Notes: a model not told the origin generated them from the letters alone. Positions 26,261 to 35,820 are shown, counted from the stretch's first letter. The stretch: 64,000 nucleotides of DNA from Aalborgiella sp963841045 (GCA_963841045.1 CAWJBD010000001.1:1-64000); one strand, 5' to 3'. Translations and numbers: made by a program.

Positions 26261-26926
26261 GAAGCTTCTATGAACTCCATGGCTGTTCCAGCCAGTTCAA
26301 ATAAGTCACCGTTTTTAAGTGGTACCGCATCAATACCGAAATGGCACACCATTCAAGGTTGGTTGCACTGCGCCTTCGACATGTGCAACCACATAATTTT
26401 TGGGTCGCTTGGTAATGGCGATGACCGCTTCACCAGGTTTGCCAATGGTTGTTACCACTTTAACGAGTGGAATTTCTTTTCCAATTGCGGGACCGGAAAC
26501 AACTTTTACTGCGATATAAACCTCAGCAAAACGGGTTTTTTCGAACTGATTGAGTGTGTCATCTACATTGGTGTTTGGCTCGTCAACACCTATGTTTTGA
26601 CCATTTGTCTGAGCATTATCTTTGGCTTCTGTAGGTTCATTGATATATTTGAGAACGTATTTACCAAGTTCTATTTGATCCCCATTTTGCAGAATTTGAC
26701 GTTTGATTTTCTTGCCATTGATATAAGTACCATTGGTACTGTTCAAATCTTCAACGTAAAACTCAGCACCAATGGCTTGTATGGCTGCATGCTCGCCACT
26801 GACGGCCAAATTGTCAACCAAGATATCGTTGTATGGGCGTCTGCCCAAAGTCATGCGATTTTTATCAATTGAAACGACATTGATTAGCTTGTCATCCAAT
26901 GTCACAATAAGTTTTGCCATATCCAC
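26257..26926 (-). CDS. FHA-domain protein (frameshifted near C-terminus)
   Basis: A protein of about 222 aa that starts MDMAKLIVTLDDKLINVVSI. An FHA phosphothreonine-binding domain spans about 20-95, with TLGRRPYNDILVDNLAVSGEHAAI and NSTNGTYINGKKI as the S-G-x-H and N-T-G type motifs. A second beta-rich segment (VKVVSGPAIGKEIPL...TIGKPGEAVIAITKRPKNYVV) looks like another FHA-like fold. The printed frame stops after NGVPFRY. One extra base near 26338 hides the rest, GIDAVPLKNGDLFELAGTAM, which ends EFIEAS-stop and overlaps the cyclase ATG by 4 bp. It probably reads phosphorylation states and controls the coupled cyclase; this is inference. Confidence 0.85.
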
Positions 26927-26992
26927 CTTACGCCTTTGTCTCGAAATGGTCTTAGACCAATTTGCTTTTACTAAATTTGTAAGGATGGTAAC

Positions 26993-27688
26993 CTATTTGT
27001 CCTGAATTTTTGAGCGTTTCTGTAGCCATGTTCCTAAAATCACAACCAATACAGCGCCTAAGATTCCTGCAAACAACACATTTTGTTCACTGATTTTTCC
27101 AAACTGCTGTGTCATAGCGGGATCAGTCAGCAGCATCTCGCCCGCCAAGAAACCCAATAGAGCTGCGCCAATGGTAATGATGATCGGAAACCGTTCCATC
27201 ACCTTGGTCAGCAAAGTTGCACCAAACACGATGAGCGGAATACTGACTAACAAACCCAATACCAGAAGCGGTATGTTCCCTTTGGCTGCAGCTGCGACAG
27301 CCAATACGTTGTCCAGACTCATGACCAAATCAGCCACCAAAATTGTCCGTATAGCAGCACCCATGCCATTGATTTCTTTACCGTGGCCTCCGTCATCGCC
27401 GCCACCTTTTAGCAAATCTACACCAATGTAGACTAACAAAGCTGCGCCAATAATTTTAAGAAAAGGCAATGTTAGCAATTGAATTGCAACAATGGTGAGC
27501 ACAATGCGCATCACAATGGCTGCAGCGCTGCCCCAAAAAATGGCTTTCTTCTGCTGCTCTGGCTGTAGAGTTCGCGCTGCCATGGCAATCACCACAGCAT
27601 TGTCACCTGATAGCACAATATTTGCCAACATGATGGAGCCAAATGCACTCCAAAATGCGGCTGATGATAGATCTAAACCAAAAAACAT
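26993..27688 (-). CDS. TerC-family integral membrane protein
   Basis: About 231 aa from the ATG at 27686-27688 (GGGGTG a few bases upstream); a GTG two codons earlier is the alternative. Seven helices are expected. The acidic signatures of TerC are clear: LANIVLSGDNAVVIAMA and LVADLVMSLDNVLAVAAAAKG, with Asp in membrane segments. TerC/YkoY-type proteins are implicated in metal (manganese, calcium) export linked to exoprotein metallation, and in tellurite resistance in the original plasmid case. Context gives no ligand. A charged loop (DLLKGGGDDGGHGKEING) lies between helices. Confidence 0.9.
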   Translation of the reverse strand: MFFGLDLSSAAFWSAFGSIMLANIVLSGDNAVVIAMAARTLQPEQQKKAIFWGSAAAIVMRIVLTIVAIQLLTLPFLKIIGAALLVYIGVDLLKGGGDDGGHGKEINGMGAAIRTILVADLVMSLDNVLAVAAAAKGNIPLLVLGLLVSIPLIVFGATLLTKVMERFPIIITIGAALLGFLAGEMLLTDPAMTQQFGKISEQNVLFAGILGAVLVVILGTWLQKRSKIQDK

Positions 27689-27745
27689 AGTCACCCCAAT
27701 TTTTTTAAATGTTCGCTAGTTTAATCTATCTGAACATCAAAAAAA

Positions 27746-28639
27746 TCAGAGCAATGCTTTTAACAATTTGGCCATTTCTGAGGGGTTGCGAGTGATTGTG
27801 AAGCCGCACTCTTCCATGATGGCCAATTTGGCATCCGCAGTATCTGCACCACCGGAAATCAAAGCGCCAGCATGGCCCATGCGTTTGCCTGCTGGTGCAG
27901 TCACACCTGCAATAAAGCCAACAATTGGTTTTTTCATATTGGCTTTGCACCACATGGCAGCCTCAGCTTCATCCGGTCCACCAATCTCACCAATCATGAT
28001 GACAGCATCGGTGTCAGGATCGTCATTGAAAGCTTTCATCACATCAATGTGTTTCAAACCATTGATAGGGTCGCCGCCGATACCAACGGCACTGGATTGA
28101 CCCAGACCAATTTCAGTTAATTGCGCAACGGCCTCGTATGTCAATGTACCGGAACGGCTGACAACACCAATGCGACCTTTGCGATGAATATGACCAGGCA
28201 TGATGCCAATTTTGATTTCTTCAGGTGTGATCAAGCCTGGGCAATTTGGACCCAGCAACAAGGTTTTCTTACCACCAGCGGCTTCCTTCATTTTCATGCG
28301 GTTACGCACTTCGAGCATGTCGCGAACGGGAATACCTTCGGTAATACAAATGGCCAAATCTAAATCGGCTTCAACGGCTTCCCAAATAGCTGCTGCAGCG
28401 CCTGCTGGAGGAACATAGATAACTGATACCGTTGCGCCAGTTTCCTTGGCAGCTTCTTTCACCGATGCATAAATTGGAATATTGAAAATTGACTCGCCCG
28501 CTTTTTTCGGATTCACGCCTGCCACGAAGCATTCTTTGCCATTGGCATATTCTTGACATTTTTCGGTATGAAATTGACCTGTTTTTCCAGTGATACCTTG
28601 TGTAATGACGCGTGTGTTTTTATTGATATAGATAGACAT
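27746..28639 (-). CDS. sucD: Succinyl-CoA synthetase alpha subunit
   Basis: A 297-aa subunit of the TCA-cycle enzyme that makes ATP or GTP from succinyl-CoA. The CoA-binding Rossmann part begins MSIYINKNTRVITQGITGKTG, then GVNPKKAGE. The phosphorylated His lies in RMGHAGALISGGADTADAK near residue 250, and MIGEIGGPDE is a family motif. It follows sucC with a 12-bp gap on the same strand, the standard sucCD operon order. Full length with the frame intact. Confidence 0.97.
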   Translation of the reverse strand: MSIYINKNTRVITQGITGKTGQFHTEKCQEYANGKECFVAGVNPKKAGESIFNIPIYASVKEAAKETGATVSVIYVPPAGAAAAIWEAVEADLDLAICITEGIPVRDMLEVRNRMKMKEAAGGKKTLLLGPNCPGLITPEEIKIGIMPGHIHRKGRIGVVSRSGTLTYEAVAQLTEIGLGQSSAVGIGGDPINGLKHIDVMKAFNDDPDTDAVIMIGEIGGPDEAEAAMWCKANMKKPIVGFIAGVTAPAGKRMGHAGALISGGADTADAKLAIMEECGFTITRNPSEMAKLLKALL

Positions 28640-28650
28640 GATTTTTACCT

Positions 28651-29811
28651 TTATTTCAAAGCCGCGACGACACGTTCAGCTGCTTCAGCCATGCTGTCGG
28701 CGCTGATGATGGGCAGACCCGAATCTTTCAACATTTGTTTGCCCAACTCTTCATTGGTACCCTTCATGCGCACCACCAAAGGTACGTTCAAATTGGTCGC
28801 TTTACAAGCCGTGATAACGCCTGTTGCAATCGTGTCGCATTTCATGATGCCACCGAAAATATTGACCATGATGGCTTTAACTTTCGGGTTTTTCAACATG
28901 ATTTTGAAGGCTTCGGTCACTTTCTCTGGGGTAGCGCCACCGCCTACGTCCAAGAAGTTAGCTGGCTCTGCGCCATATAACTTGATGGTGTCCATAGTTG
29001 CCATCGCCAAGCCCGCACCATTGACCAAGCAGCCAATGTTGCCGTCCAAGCTGATGTAAGCCAAATCAAATTTTGAGGCTTCGACTTCCGCTGGATCTTC
29101 TTCATCTAAATCGCGCAAAGCAACAATTTCTGGGTGACGGAACAAAGCATTGGAATCAAAGTTAAATTTGGAATCCAAAGCCATGATGTTGCCTTTGCTG
29201 TCACAGTTCAGTGGGTTGATTTCCACCAGTGACGCATCGGTATCCATATAACATTTGTAGAGCTTTTGAAACACATCAGCAGCTTGATCGACTGAGTTGC
29301 CTTCCAAACCGATGGCTTTGGCAATCTTGACAGCTTGTGTTTGTCCCAAACCAGTCAATGGATCGATCAAGTCGGTGATGATTTTTTCAGGTGTGCTGTG
29401 TGCCACTTCTTCAATATCCATACCACCTTCGCTGGATGCAATGAATGCCACTTTTTGGCTTGCGCGGTCTGTCACGATGGACACGTAGTATTCTTTTTTA
29501 ATGTCAGCACCGTCTTCAATGTACAAACGGCGTACTTTTTGTCCTTCTGGACCTGTTTGGTGTGTCACCAATTGCATGCCCAAAATATCTGTTGCGCGGG
29601 CTTTGACGTCTTCAATAGACTTAGCCACTTTCACACCGCCACCTTTGCCACGGCCACCCGCATGAATTTGCGCTTTGACCACCCAAACCGGTCCGCCTAA
29701 TTTTTGAGCAGCCTCAACCGCTTCTTGCACAGTGAATGCGGGAATGCCACGTGGCACTGGAATGCCGAATTGACGCAAGATTTCCTTGCCTTGGTACTCG
29801 TGAATTTTCAT
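28651..29811 (-). CDS. sucC: Succinyl-CoA synthetase beta subunit
   Basis: A 386-aa ATP-grasp subunit that determines nucleotide choice. MKIHEYQGKEILRQFGIPVP is the classic start; VKAQIHAGGRGKGGGVK is the nucleotide-binding loop; EINPLNCDSKGNIMALDSK and GLAMATMDTIKLYG...ANFLDVGGGA complete the family signature. It is the first gene of sucCD. The promoter must lie in the 217-bp divergent gap shared with argC; I could not pick one confidently. Confidence 0.97.
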   Translation of the reverse strand: MKIHEYQGKEILRQFGIPVPRGIPAFTVQEAVEAAQKLGGPVWVVKAQIHAGGRGKGGGVKVAKSIEDVKARATDILGMQLVTHQTGPEGQKVRRLYIEDGADIKKEYYVSIVTDRASQKVAFIASSEGGMDIEEVAHSTPEKIITDLIDPLTGLGQTQAVKIAKAIGLEGNSVDQAADVFQKLYKCYMDTDASLVEINPLNCDSKGNIMALDSKFNFDSNALFRHPEIVALRDLDEEDPAEVEASKFDLAYISLDGNIGCLVNGAGLAMATMDTIKLYGAEPANFLDVGGGATPEKVTEAFKIMLKNPKVKAIMVNIFGGIMKCDTIATGVITACKATNLNVPLVVRMKGTNEELGKQMLKDSGLPIISADSMAEAAERVVAALK

Positions 29812-30028
29812 AGGGCGCTCTTAAATAGTGGAAAATGACAGAACTCGCACTTGGAACTGAAGTCAAAACTGCAGAACCCAACTGAGAGGCTTTAAAATTG
29901 ACGCATCGAATTGTAATATGCTGCGATGCACAAATATAACGTGTAGCTTACTAATTGCATAATTTTTTTGATGAATCGCTTGGTCAAACAGCAAACAATG
30001 CTACAAACGACAAGGATAAGGATGGTTC

Positions 30029-30947
30029 ATGTTTAAGGTTTTCATTGACGGCGAAGCAGGTACCACAGGCTTACAAATTCGTGAGCGCTTATTAACCATG
30101 CCCGAGGTCAACATGCTCAGCATTGCGTCCGAGTTGCGCAAAGACCCTGCTGCCAAACGTGATCTCATGATTCAAGCCGACTTGGTTGTGCTGTGTTTGC
30201 ATGATGATGCCGCTTTGGATTCTGTCGCCATGATCAAATCATTGCCCAAAGACCAACAACCGCGCGTGATTGATGCATCTTCAGCGCACCGCGTGGCTGC
30301 TGGCTGGGTGTACGGCATTCCTGAATTATCCAAAGAACAATCGCAAGCCATTAAAACGGCACAATTTGTATCCAACCCTGGTTGCTTCCCGACAGGTGGC
30401 ATTTTGTTGTTGCGCCCTTTGATTGATGCTGGCCTCATGCCCAGCGACTACCCCGTTGTGATGCAAGGATTCTCTGGCTACTCTGGTGGTGGACGGCAGT
30501 TGATTGAGGCTTACGAAGTGGCTAAAACAGCGCCACCATTGGAAGTTTATGGTCTGAATTTGACTCATAAGCATGTACCAGAATTTCAAAAATACACAGG
30601 TTTAACACGTCGCCCGATTTTTGTGCCAGACGGTCGCCAACTTTCACACCGGCATGATCGACCATATCGCTGTTCACTTTGATTTACTCAAAGGCGTGAC
30701 AAACGCAAAGCAACTCGAAGACGTACTCAAAGCTCGGTACGCTGGTTGTGAATGGGTGCGCGTGGTGGATGCTGACGGACTAGGCCGCATAGAGCCAACA
30801 TCTTTGAACAACACCAACCGCATAGATTTGAGTGTCTATGGCAACGATGCGCTTGGACAAGCCGTACTGACCGCGAAATATGACAATTTAGGCAAAGGCG
30901 CATCAGGAGCGGCTGTGCAGAATTTGAAGTTGATGCTGGGTATTTAA
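30029..30947 (+). CDS. argC: N-acetyl-gamma-glutamyl-phosphate reductase, type 2 (frameshifted)
   Basis: The NADPH enzyme of arginine synthesis. FKVFIDGEAGTTGLQIRERL marks the short (type 2) ArgC, and NPGCFPTGGILLLRPL contains the catalytic Cys. The first frame runs to RRPIFVP and then becomes nonsense. The second frame continues TVANFHTGMIDHIAVHFD to the end (GKGASGAAVQNLKLML). Joined length is about 305 aa, normal for type 2. One extra base near 30632 explains the shift. GATAAGGATGG precedes the ATG. hemH follows after 12 bp. If real, the cell would need arginine; an assembly error is more likely. Confidence 0.93.
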
Positions 30948-30959
30948 TACTTATTCACA

Positions 30960-32075
30960 ATGCCCTTTCTGCCTGAACCACCTTTTACCCACGGCAAACC
31001 ACCCGTCAACAAGGCCAGCACCGCTGTTTTACTTTGCAATTTGGGCACGCCAGATGCGCCCACCACCAGCGCCGTGCGGAGGTTTTTGCGTGAATTTCTA
31101 AGCGACCACCGTGTCGTTGAAATTCCCAAACCCATTTGGTGGTTGATTTTGAATGCGTTTATTTTGCCTTTCAGACCAAGCAAATCCGCTGCCAAATATG
31201 CTTCCATTTGGATGACGCATGGTTCCCCATTGCGTTATTGGACCCACAAACAAGCCACATTGTTAGAGGGCTGGTTGGGCGAAGCTGGACACCGCGTGAC
31301 CGTGCGCCACGCCATGCGTTATGGCAGCACATCCATACCCGAACAACTCAACCAATTGAAAGCCGATGGCGTAAGCCGCGTCTTGATTTTGTCAGCCTAT
31401 CCACAGTATTCAGCCACCACCACGGCGAGTGTGTTAGATGCTGTTTATAACTGGGCAGGACATGTTCGCAGCGTGCCAGAGCTGCGCTTTGCCAACCATT
31501 ACCACGATGATGCAGGCTACATCAGTGCATTAGAGCAAAGTGTGCACCAATACTGGCAAGTGAACGGCAAGCCCAATTTTGAAATGGGCGACCAACTGGT
31601 GATGAGCTTTCATGGCATCACAGAACGCAGCCGCACATTGGGTGACCCGTACTTTTGCGAATGCATGAAAACCGCGCGCTTATTGGGCGAGGCTTTGCAA
31701 TTGACGCCGTCGCAATACAAAGTGACGTTTCAATCTCGTCTCGGTCGCGCCAAGTGGTTACAACCTTATACAGAGCCCACATTGATCGAAATGGCCAAGT
31801 CAGGCACAAAACGGGTGGATGTGATTTGCCCTGGCTTTAATTGCGATGGTTTGGAAACGCTGGAAGAAATCAACATGGAAGCGCGTCACGCCTTCACCGT
31901 TTCGGGCGGCGAATACTTTCACTACATTCCCTGTTTGAACGACAACGCCGCTTGGATTTCAGCCTTATCTTCCATTACACAAAAGCATTTGAGTGGCTGG
32001 CCAACGCAAGCAGCTGATGCTGCAGCACTAAAAATCACGCAAGACGAAGCGATGAAAGCAGGCGCAAAGCAATAA
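30960..32075 (+). CDS. hemH: Ferrochelatase
   Basis: A 371-aa enzyme inserting ferrous iron into protoporphyrin IX to make heme. Signature regions: LLCNLGTPDAPTTSAVRRFLREFL at the N-terminus, LILSAYPQYSATTTASV, SFHGITERSRTLGDPY with the catalytic His, and the C-terminal CPGFNCDGLETLEEI, with Cys residues and the catalytic Glu motif. It starts 12 bp after argC and so may share its transcript. It converges with the hydroxylase gene (5 bp between stops). Frame intact. Confidence 0.96.
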   Translation: MPFLPEPPFTHGKPPVNKASTAVLLCNLGTPDAPTTSAVRRFLREFLSDHRVVEIPKPIWWLILNAFILPFRPSKSAAKYASIWMTHGSPLRYWTHKQATLLEGWLGEAGHRVTVRHAMRYGSTSIPEQLNQLKADGVSRVLILSAYPQYSATTTASVLDAVYNWAGHVRSVPELRFANHYHDDAGYISALEQSVHQYWQVNGKPNFEMGDQLVMSFHGITERSRTLGDPYFCECMKTARLLGEALQLTPSQYKVTFQSRLGRAKWLQPYTEPTLIEMAKSGTKRVDVICPGFNCDGLETLEEINMEARHAFTVSGGEYFHYIPCLNDNAAWISALSSITQKHLSGWPTQAADAAALKITQDEAMKAGAKQ

Positions 32076-32080
32076 ACGAA

Positions 32081-33049
32081 TCAGGCACGCCCAAACAAAC
32101 GTTTGACGCCTTGAATTTGTTGAGCCCAAAAGCCAGCGCCATAATCGCGCCCCGATTCCACTTGATCGCGTATGCCGGTGGGGTCGTAGCGCAATTCAAA
32201 ATTGGCTGTGCCAAAAATCATATCCCACCAAGGCAATAGCACCCCGAAGTTGTGTCCCCCAAGAGTATCTCTCCCCGAGGTTTCATGACCAATGCCAATG
32301 CTGTGGTGCAAGCGGTGAAAGCGCGGGCTGATCCATAGGCGTTCACCAACTTGACCAAACCACAGTTTGACATTGGCATGCTGAAAACTTTCGCTGAGCT
32401 GCGTCAACGCAACAATCAAAATAAACTGGCTGGGTGCCACACCGATAGCCAAGGATACGAACACCAGAATGAAGTCCACCAACACACTGTCAATCAGGTG
32501 ATTGCGGTTATCGGTCCACATCGTCATTTGGCGTTGTGAATGGTGTACCGCATGCAAATTCCACCACCAATTGAACTGGTGCTGCCCACGGTGAATCAAA
32601 TAATTCACAAAATCAAAAGCTACCAAATAAATGAGAAAACTCACCACTGGCGTGTCTGTAACACCGGTCCAAATTTGATCCAAGTGAAATGTGCCCACAC
32701 CCCAAACCCGCAGCACGCCAATCATGTCATCAAAGAACGGCTCCAGTGTCAAAAACATCAAGAGCTTGAAAAGCCCCAGTCGGTGAATGAGCGTGTACAA
32801 CACGTCAACACGAACAGCCGCTTTATCGATCACGCTTTGCGCAGGTCGCCACAGTTCAAGTGGTTTGATCAATACCAGCATCACCGCTATTTGTAGCAAA
32901 CCCACCAAAAACCAAGCTGTGCCATTGAAGGCTTCCATTAAAAATCCGCCCTGCCCCAAGCCAAAAGCAATGGGTTGAAACACGGTTTCAAACAACCAAG
33001 ACTGTGCGCTTGAAAACAGCTCTTCTAATGTGTTCAACAAGGTGTCCAT
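32081..33049 (-). CDS. Sterol desaturase/fatty-acid hydroxylase superfamily protein
   Basis: About 322 aa from ATG 33049; an in-frame TTG at 33109 would add 20 residues and overlap the deacetylase. Polytopic, with the di-iron histidine clusters of the superfamily: HRGQHQFNWWWNLHAVHHS in the middle (H-x3-H and H-x2-HH) and RFHRLHHSIGIG further on. Members hydroxylate or desaturate sterols, carotenoids or lipid chains in the inner membrane. Here it closes an operon with a beta-propeller protein and a polysaccharide deacetylase, so a cell-envelope lipid is the likeliest substrate. Nothing in the sequence fixes the substrate. Confidence 0.85.
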   Translation of the reverse strand: MDTLLNTLEELFSSAQSWLFETVFQPIAFGLGQGGFLMEAFNGTAWFLVGLLQIAVMLVLIKPLELWRPAQSVIDKAAVRVDVLYTLIHRLGLFKLLMFLTLEPFFDDMIGVLRVWGVGTFHLDQIWTGVTDTPVVSFLIYLVAFDFVNYLIHRGQHQFNWWWNLHAVHHSQRQMTMWTDNRNHLIDSVLVDFILVFVSLAIGVAPSQFILIVALTQLSESFQHANVKLWFGQVGERLWISPRFHRLHHSIGIGHETSGRDTLGGHNFGVLLPWWDMIFGTANFELRYDPTGIRDQVESGRDYGAGFWAQQIQGVKRLFGRA

Positions 33050-33072
33050 GAAAGTGTCAGCTGAAGTGTCAA

Positions 33073-33945
33073 TTACCGTGGCCAAGTCAAAGTCGATTGC
33101 GCTATCCAAGCTTTGTATTGTGGATGTTCACGCATGGTTTGAAAGCAAAAACCCTTTTCCTTCAAGCCCACAATCAATGGCTCCAAGACAGCAGGCGCCC
33201 AAGGATCTTGGCGCGACCAAATGCCCAGGTGCGCCAATAAAATATCACCCGTTTTGATGTTTTTCAGGGCTTGGTTCAACAGCAATTTGTTGGGATAAGT
33301 AGAGCTGGACAATTCATCCCCTAAAAACCCAGCTGGTGACCAGCCCACATGTTCGTAACCGCAAGCTTTCGCCACTTTTAAAAGTGCGGGCGAACTTTTA
33401 CCACCCGGTGCGCGGAACAATGGCAGCGGCATTTTGCCGGTTAAATCTTGCAAACGCTCATTGGCAAAATCAATCTGTGCACAGTATTTTTTAGCGTCAA
33501 AGGTGAACTCACGCCCTTCAAAAGCGCCTGCGCTGGGCTTGATGCGAAATTGTGTTGTTCCATCACTGGCACGAGGTATATCACCACGCCAGTAGACATG
33601 ATCATAGGTGTGGGACGCAAAATCATGCCCTTCAGCGGCTCTGGCTTTCCACCACGGTGCCCAGTGTTGGCTCAAGCTGCCATTGCCCACTTTGGTCTTT
33701 TCATTCGCCGCAAAGAAAGTGACTTTGACTTGGTGCTTGTTCAAAACTTCCGCAACCAAAGGTGCAACTTCCATGTGCCCGGTATCAAATGTTAAATACA
33801 GTGGTTTGGTGCATGCACCAGCTTGCACATCACCTTGGGACGATTTTATAGTGCTTTTTTGAGCTGTAGCCGGCGTAAATATTGCCTGAGTTGCTATAAA
33901 TAATATAGCAATCAACGGTTTACCGATGGATTTAACGTGGCGCAT
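33073..33945 (-). CDS. Polysaccharide deacetylase (NodB-like) with repeat-derived signal peptide
   Basis: About 290 aa. The start is ambiguous between ATG 33945 and one six codons earlier; neither has a strong ribosome site. The N-terminus MRHVKSIGKPLIAILFIA...TPATAQKS is a Sec signal peptide whose hydrophobic core and A-T-A cleavage motif are encoded by a dispersed element (33861-33912, read antisense). The NodB domain follows: LYLTFDTGHME (metal Asp), SHTYDHVYW (metal His pair) and FRAPGGKSSPALL. The enzyme would remove acetyl groups from an extracellular or periplasmic glycan. The gene overlaps the preceding beta-propeller gene by 14 bp, so the operon is tight. Confidence 0.88.
   Translation of the reverse strand: MRHVKSIGKPLIAILFIATQAIFTPATAQKSTIKSSQGDVQAGACTKPLYLTFDTGHMEVAPLVAEVLNKHQVKVTFFAANEKTKVGNGSLSQHWAPWWKARAAEGHDFASHTYDHVYWRGDIPRASDGTTQFRIKPSAGAFEGREFTFDAKKYCAQIDFANERLQDLTGKMPLPLFRAPGGKSSPALLKVAKACGYEHVGWSPAGFLGDELSSSTYPNKLLLNQALKNIKTGDILLAHLGIWSRQDPWAPAVLEPLIVGLKEKGFCFQTMREHPQYKAWIAQSTLTWPR
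33861..33912 (+). repeat. Dispersed 65-bp element, copy 8 (signal-peptide region of deacetylase)
   Basis: Plus strand: GAGCTGTAGCCGGCGTAAAT, then ATTGCCTGAGTTGC, then TATAAATAATATAGC. Read antisense it gives IAILFIATQAIFTPATA, which includes the hydrophobic core and cleavage site of the signal peptide. Confidence 0.83.
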
Positions 33946-34981
33946 GGTCCAATGTCCACACACCGTGTGGTGAGCGCCCGACTGGGATTTGTTTGATGAT
34001 TTTTTGCGTGGCTATGTCCACCACGGTGAGCTTCTTGATCCAACGTGATGCCACCAACAACAGTTTGCCATCGGCCGATACTTCCATGTCATCGGGTCCG
34101 CCTGGACCGGGAAAGCTACCTACCACTTCCAAAGTTTGCGTGTCAATTTTGCTGATGGTATTGGCCACGCGGTTACTGGCTAACACATGTCGTTTGTCGC
34201 CGAAGGCGCGGAATGCGTGTGCTCCATTGCCGGTTTTGATGTGCTTGATGACTTTGGGTGCGCTGCCCGACACATCAAACACCTGCACGCTGTCTGCACC
34301 GGTTAAGCCGACCAGCAAGGTTTTGTCGTCTGCCAACAAAAACACATCCGCAGGCGTAGCCCCCGTGGGTGTGCGCCACTTGATGGTTTGAGTCGCCAAG
34401 TCGATAGCCACCAATTCGTTACTGTCCTGCATGGAGGCGTAAACCACTGTGCTTTTGCTGTCTATCCACAAATGGCTGGGCGTTTTGCTGGTGGGAATGC
34501 GTTTGGCCAAGGTCAAATCTTTGCCGTCCCAGCGGTAAATGTCCACATGGTTCAAGCGGTTGGCTGCCGTCACAAACCATTTCATGTCAGGCGAAAAACG
34601 CAAATGGTAAGGGTCCAAGATATTGCGCACCGTGCGTTGAATGTCACCCGTTTTGGGGTCGATGAAGGTCAATGAATCACCAAACGCATTGGCCACGATG
34701 AACGATTTGTTGTCGGGCGTGAGGTACAAATGGTGCGGCTCTTTGCCAGTGGGAATGCGCTTGGTTTCTGTCCAAGTTTTTGGATCTATCATACTGATGG
34801 TGGCATCCAATGAGTTCAGCACAAAAATGGGAGATGTCAATTGACTTGGCAATTTGCTCCCCTCTTCAGCATGGGCGGCAAGAGGAAGAACAAAGCTTAT
34901 TGCAACACCTAACCCGATATACAAAGTCGATGCGAATGAAAAACCATTCAAGGCGGGGAAATATCGAGTCAAAAAGTTCAC
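33932..34981 (-). CDS. YVTN/YncE-type beta-propeller protein
   Basis: A 349-aa exported protein. The N-terminus has a hydrophobic signal (FASTLYIGLGVAISFVLPLAAHA, cleavage near AHA). The rest consists of repeated 40-45-residue blades, with motifs such as VLNSLDATISMIDPKTW, NKSFIVANAFGDSLTFIDPK and KTLLVGLTGADSVQVFDVS, typical of YVTN-type seven-bladed propellers. Such periplasmic proteins serve as binding scaffolds; YncE of E. coli binds DNA, and others are linked to redox or surface functions. It opens a three-gene operon with the deacetylase and the hydroxylase. The specific role is unknown. Confidence 0.85.
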   Translation of the reverse strand: MNFLTRYFPALNGFSFASTLYIGLGVAISFVLPLAAHAEEGSKLPSQLTSPIFVLNSLDATISMIDPKTWTETKRIPTGKEPHHLYLTPDNKSFIVANAFGDSLTFIDPKTGDIQRTVRNILDPYHLRFSPDMKWFVTAANRLNHVDIYRWDGKDLTLAKRIPTSKTPSHLWIDSKSTVVYASMQDSNELVAIDLATQTIKWRTPTGATPADVFLLADDKTLLVGLTGADSVQVFDVSGSAPKVIKHIKTGNGAHAFRAFGDKRHVLASNRVANTISKIDTQTLEVVGSFPGPGGPDDMEVSADGKLLLVASRWIKKLTVVDIATQKIIKQIPVGRSPHGVWTLDHAPR

Positions 34982-35059
34982 AAAACAACCAATCTAAGGA
35001 GTAACCCTAGATTGTAACTGTCACGCCAACGTCAACTCGCGCCAACATCAGAACTGTCA

Positions 35060-35800
35060 TCACGCTTTGAGCTGCACTTGTTCCAAGTCAAGTGTAGACA
35101 ACCAACGCCATTGCCCTGGCAACAAATCGTTCGGTAATTCAAAATTGCCAATTTTGGAGCGGTGCAAACCCTCTACCCGATTGCCCACCGCCGCCAGCAT
35201 GCGTTTGACTTGGTGGTATTTGCCCTCGGTCAAGGTCAGTTGCAAATGATGCTCTGACACCTTTACCGCCGCAGCTGCCTTGACGGGTTTGGGGTCATCA
35301 TCCAGCACCACGCCAGCCAAAAGTTTTTGCACTTGCTTCTCGTCAATGGGGTGTTTGGTCGTCACTTCATAGACCTTGGCAATGTGCTTTTTGGGCGAGC
35401 TCATGCGGTGGATAAACTGCCCGTCGTCACTCAACAGCAGCAATCCCGTGGTGTCTTGGTCCAGCCTGCCCACCGCTTGCACACCTTGAATGGCGCTTTT
35501 CTGCGGTCGCAAACGCAAGGGCGATGGCAGCAAGGTGTAGATGCTGGGGTGAACAGACGGTTTTTGCGAACACTCTGTGCCAGCTGGTTTATTGAATGCG
35601 ATGTAGGCCAATGCGTGGTATTCCCAATCCACGCCTTGCACCTGATAGCGCAAGCCAGTGGCTTCTATATCGGTCGTGACATCGGTGATAACTTCTGCAG
35701 TGTCTGCTTGGTAGACCTTCACCAAACCTTGCTGAATCAAGCCTGCACACACGCGTCGCGTGCCAAAGCCTTGGGTGTACAAAATATCTTGCAGTTGCAT
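35060..35800 (-). CDS. rsuA: RsuA-family pseudouridine synthase
   Basis: A 246-aa S4-plus-synthase protein. GFGTRRVCAGLIQQGLVKV is the S4-type RNA-binding start, and GRLDQDTTGLLLLSDDG contains the catalytic Asp of the RsuA/RluB/E/F family. The C-terminal HQVKRMLAAVGNRVEGLHRSKIG is the second family motif. RsuA isomerises U516 of 16S rRNA; the sister families act on 23S rRNA or tRNA, so position specificity is inferred. Followed by rng on the same strand, 20 bp upstream. Confidence 0.88.
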   Translation of the reverse strand: MQLQDILYTQGFGTRRVCAGLIQQGLVKVYQADTAEVITDVTTDIEATGLRYQVQGVDWEYHALAYIAFNKPAGTECSQKPSVHPSIYTLLPSPLRLRPQKSAIQGVQAVGRLDQDTTGLLLLSDDGQFIHRMSSPKKHIAKVYEVTTKHPIDEKQVQKLLAGVVLDDDPKPVKAAAAVKVSEHHLQLTLTEGKYHQVKRMLAAVGNRVEGLHRSKIGNFELPNDLLPGQWRWLSTLDLEQVQLKA

Positions 35801-35820
35801 GGTGTTCGTTCGCTGCAGTC

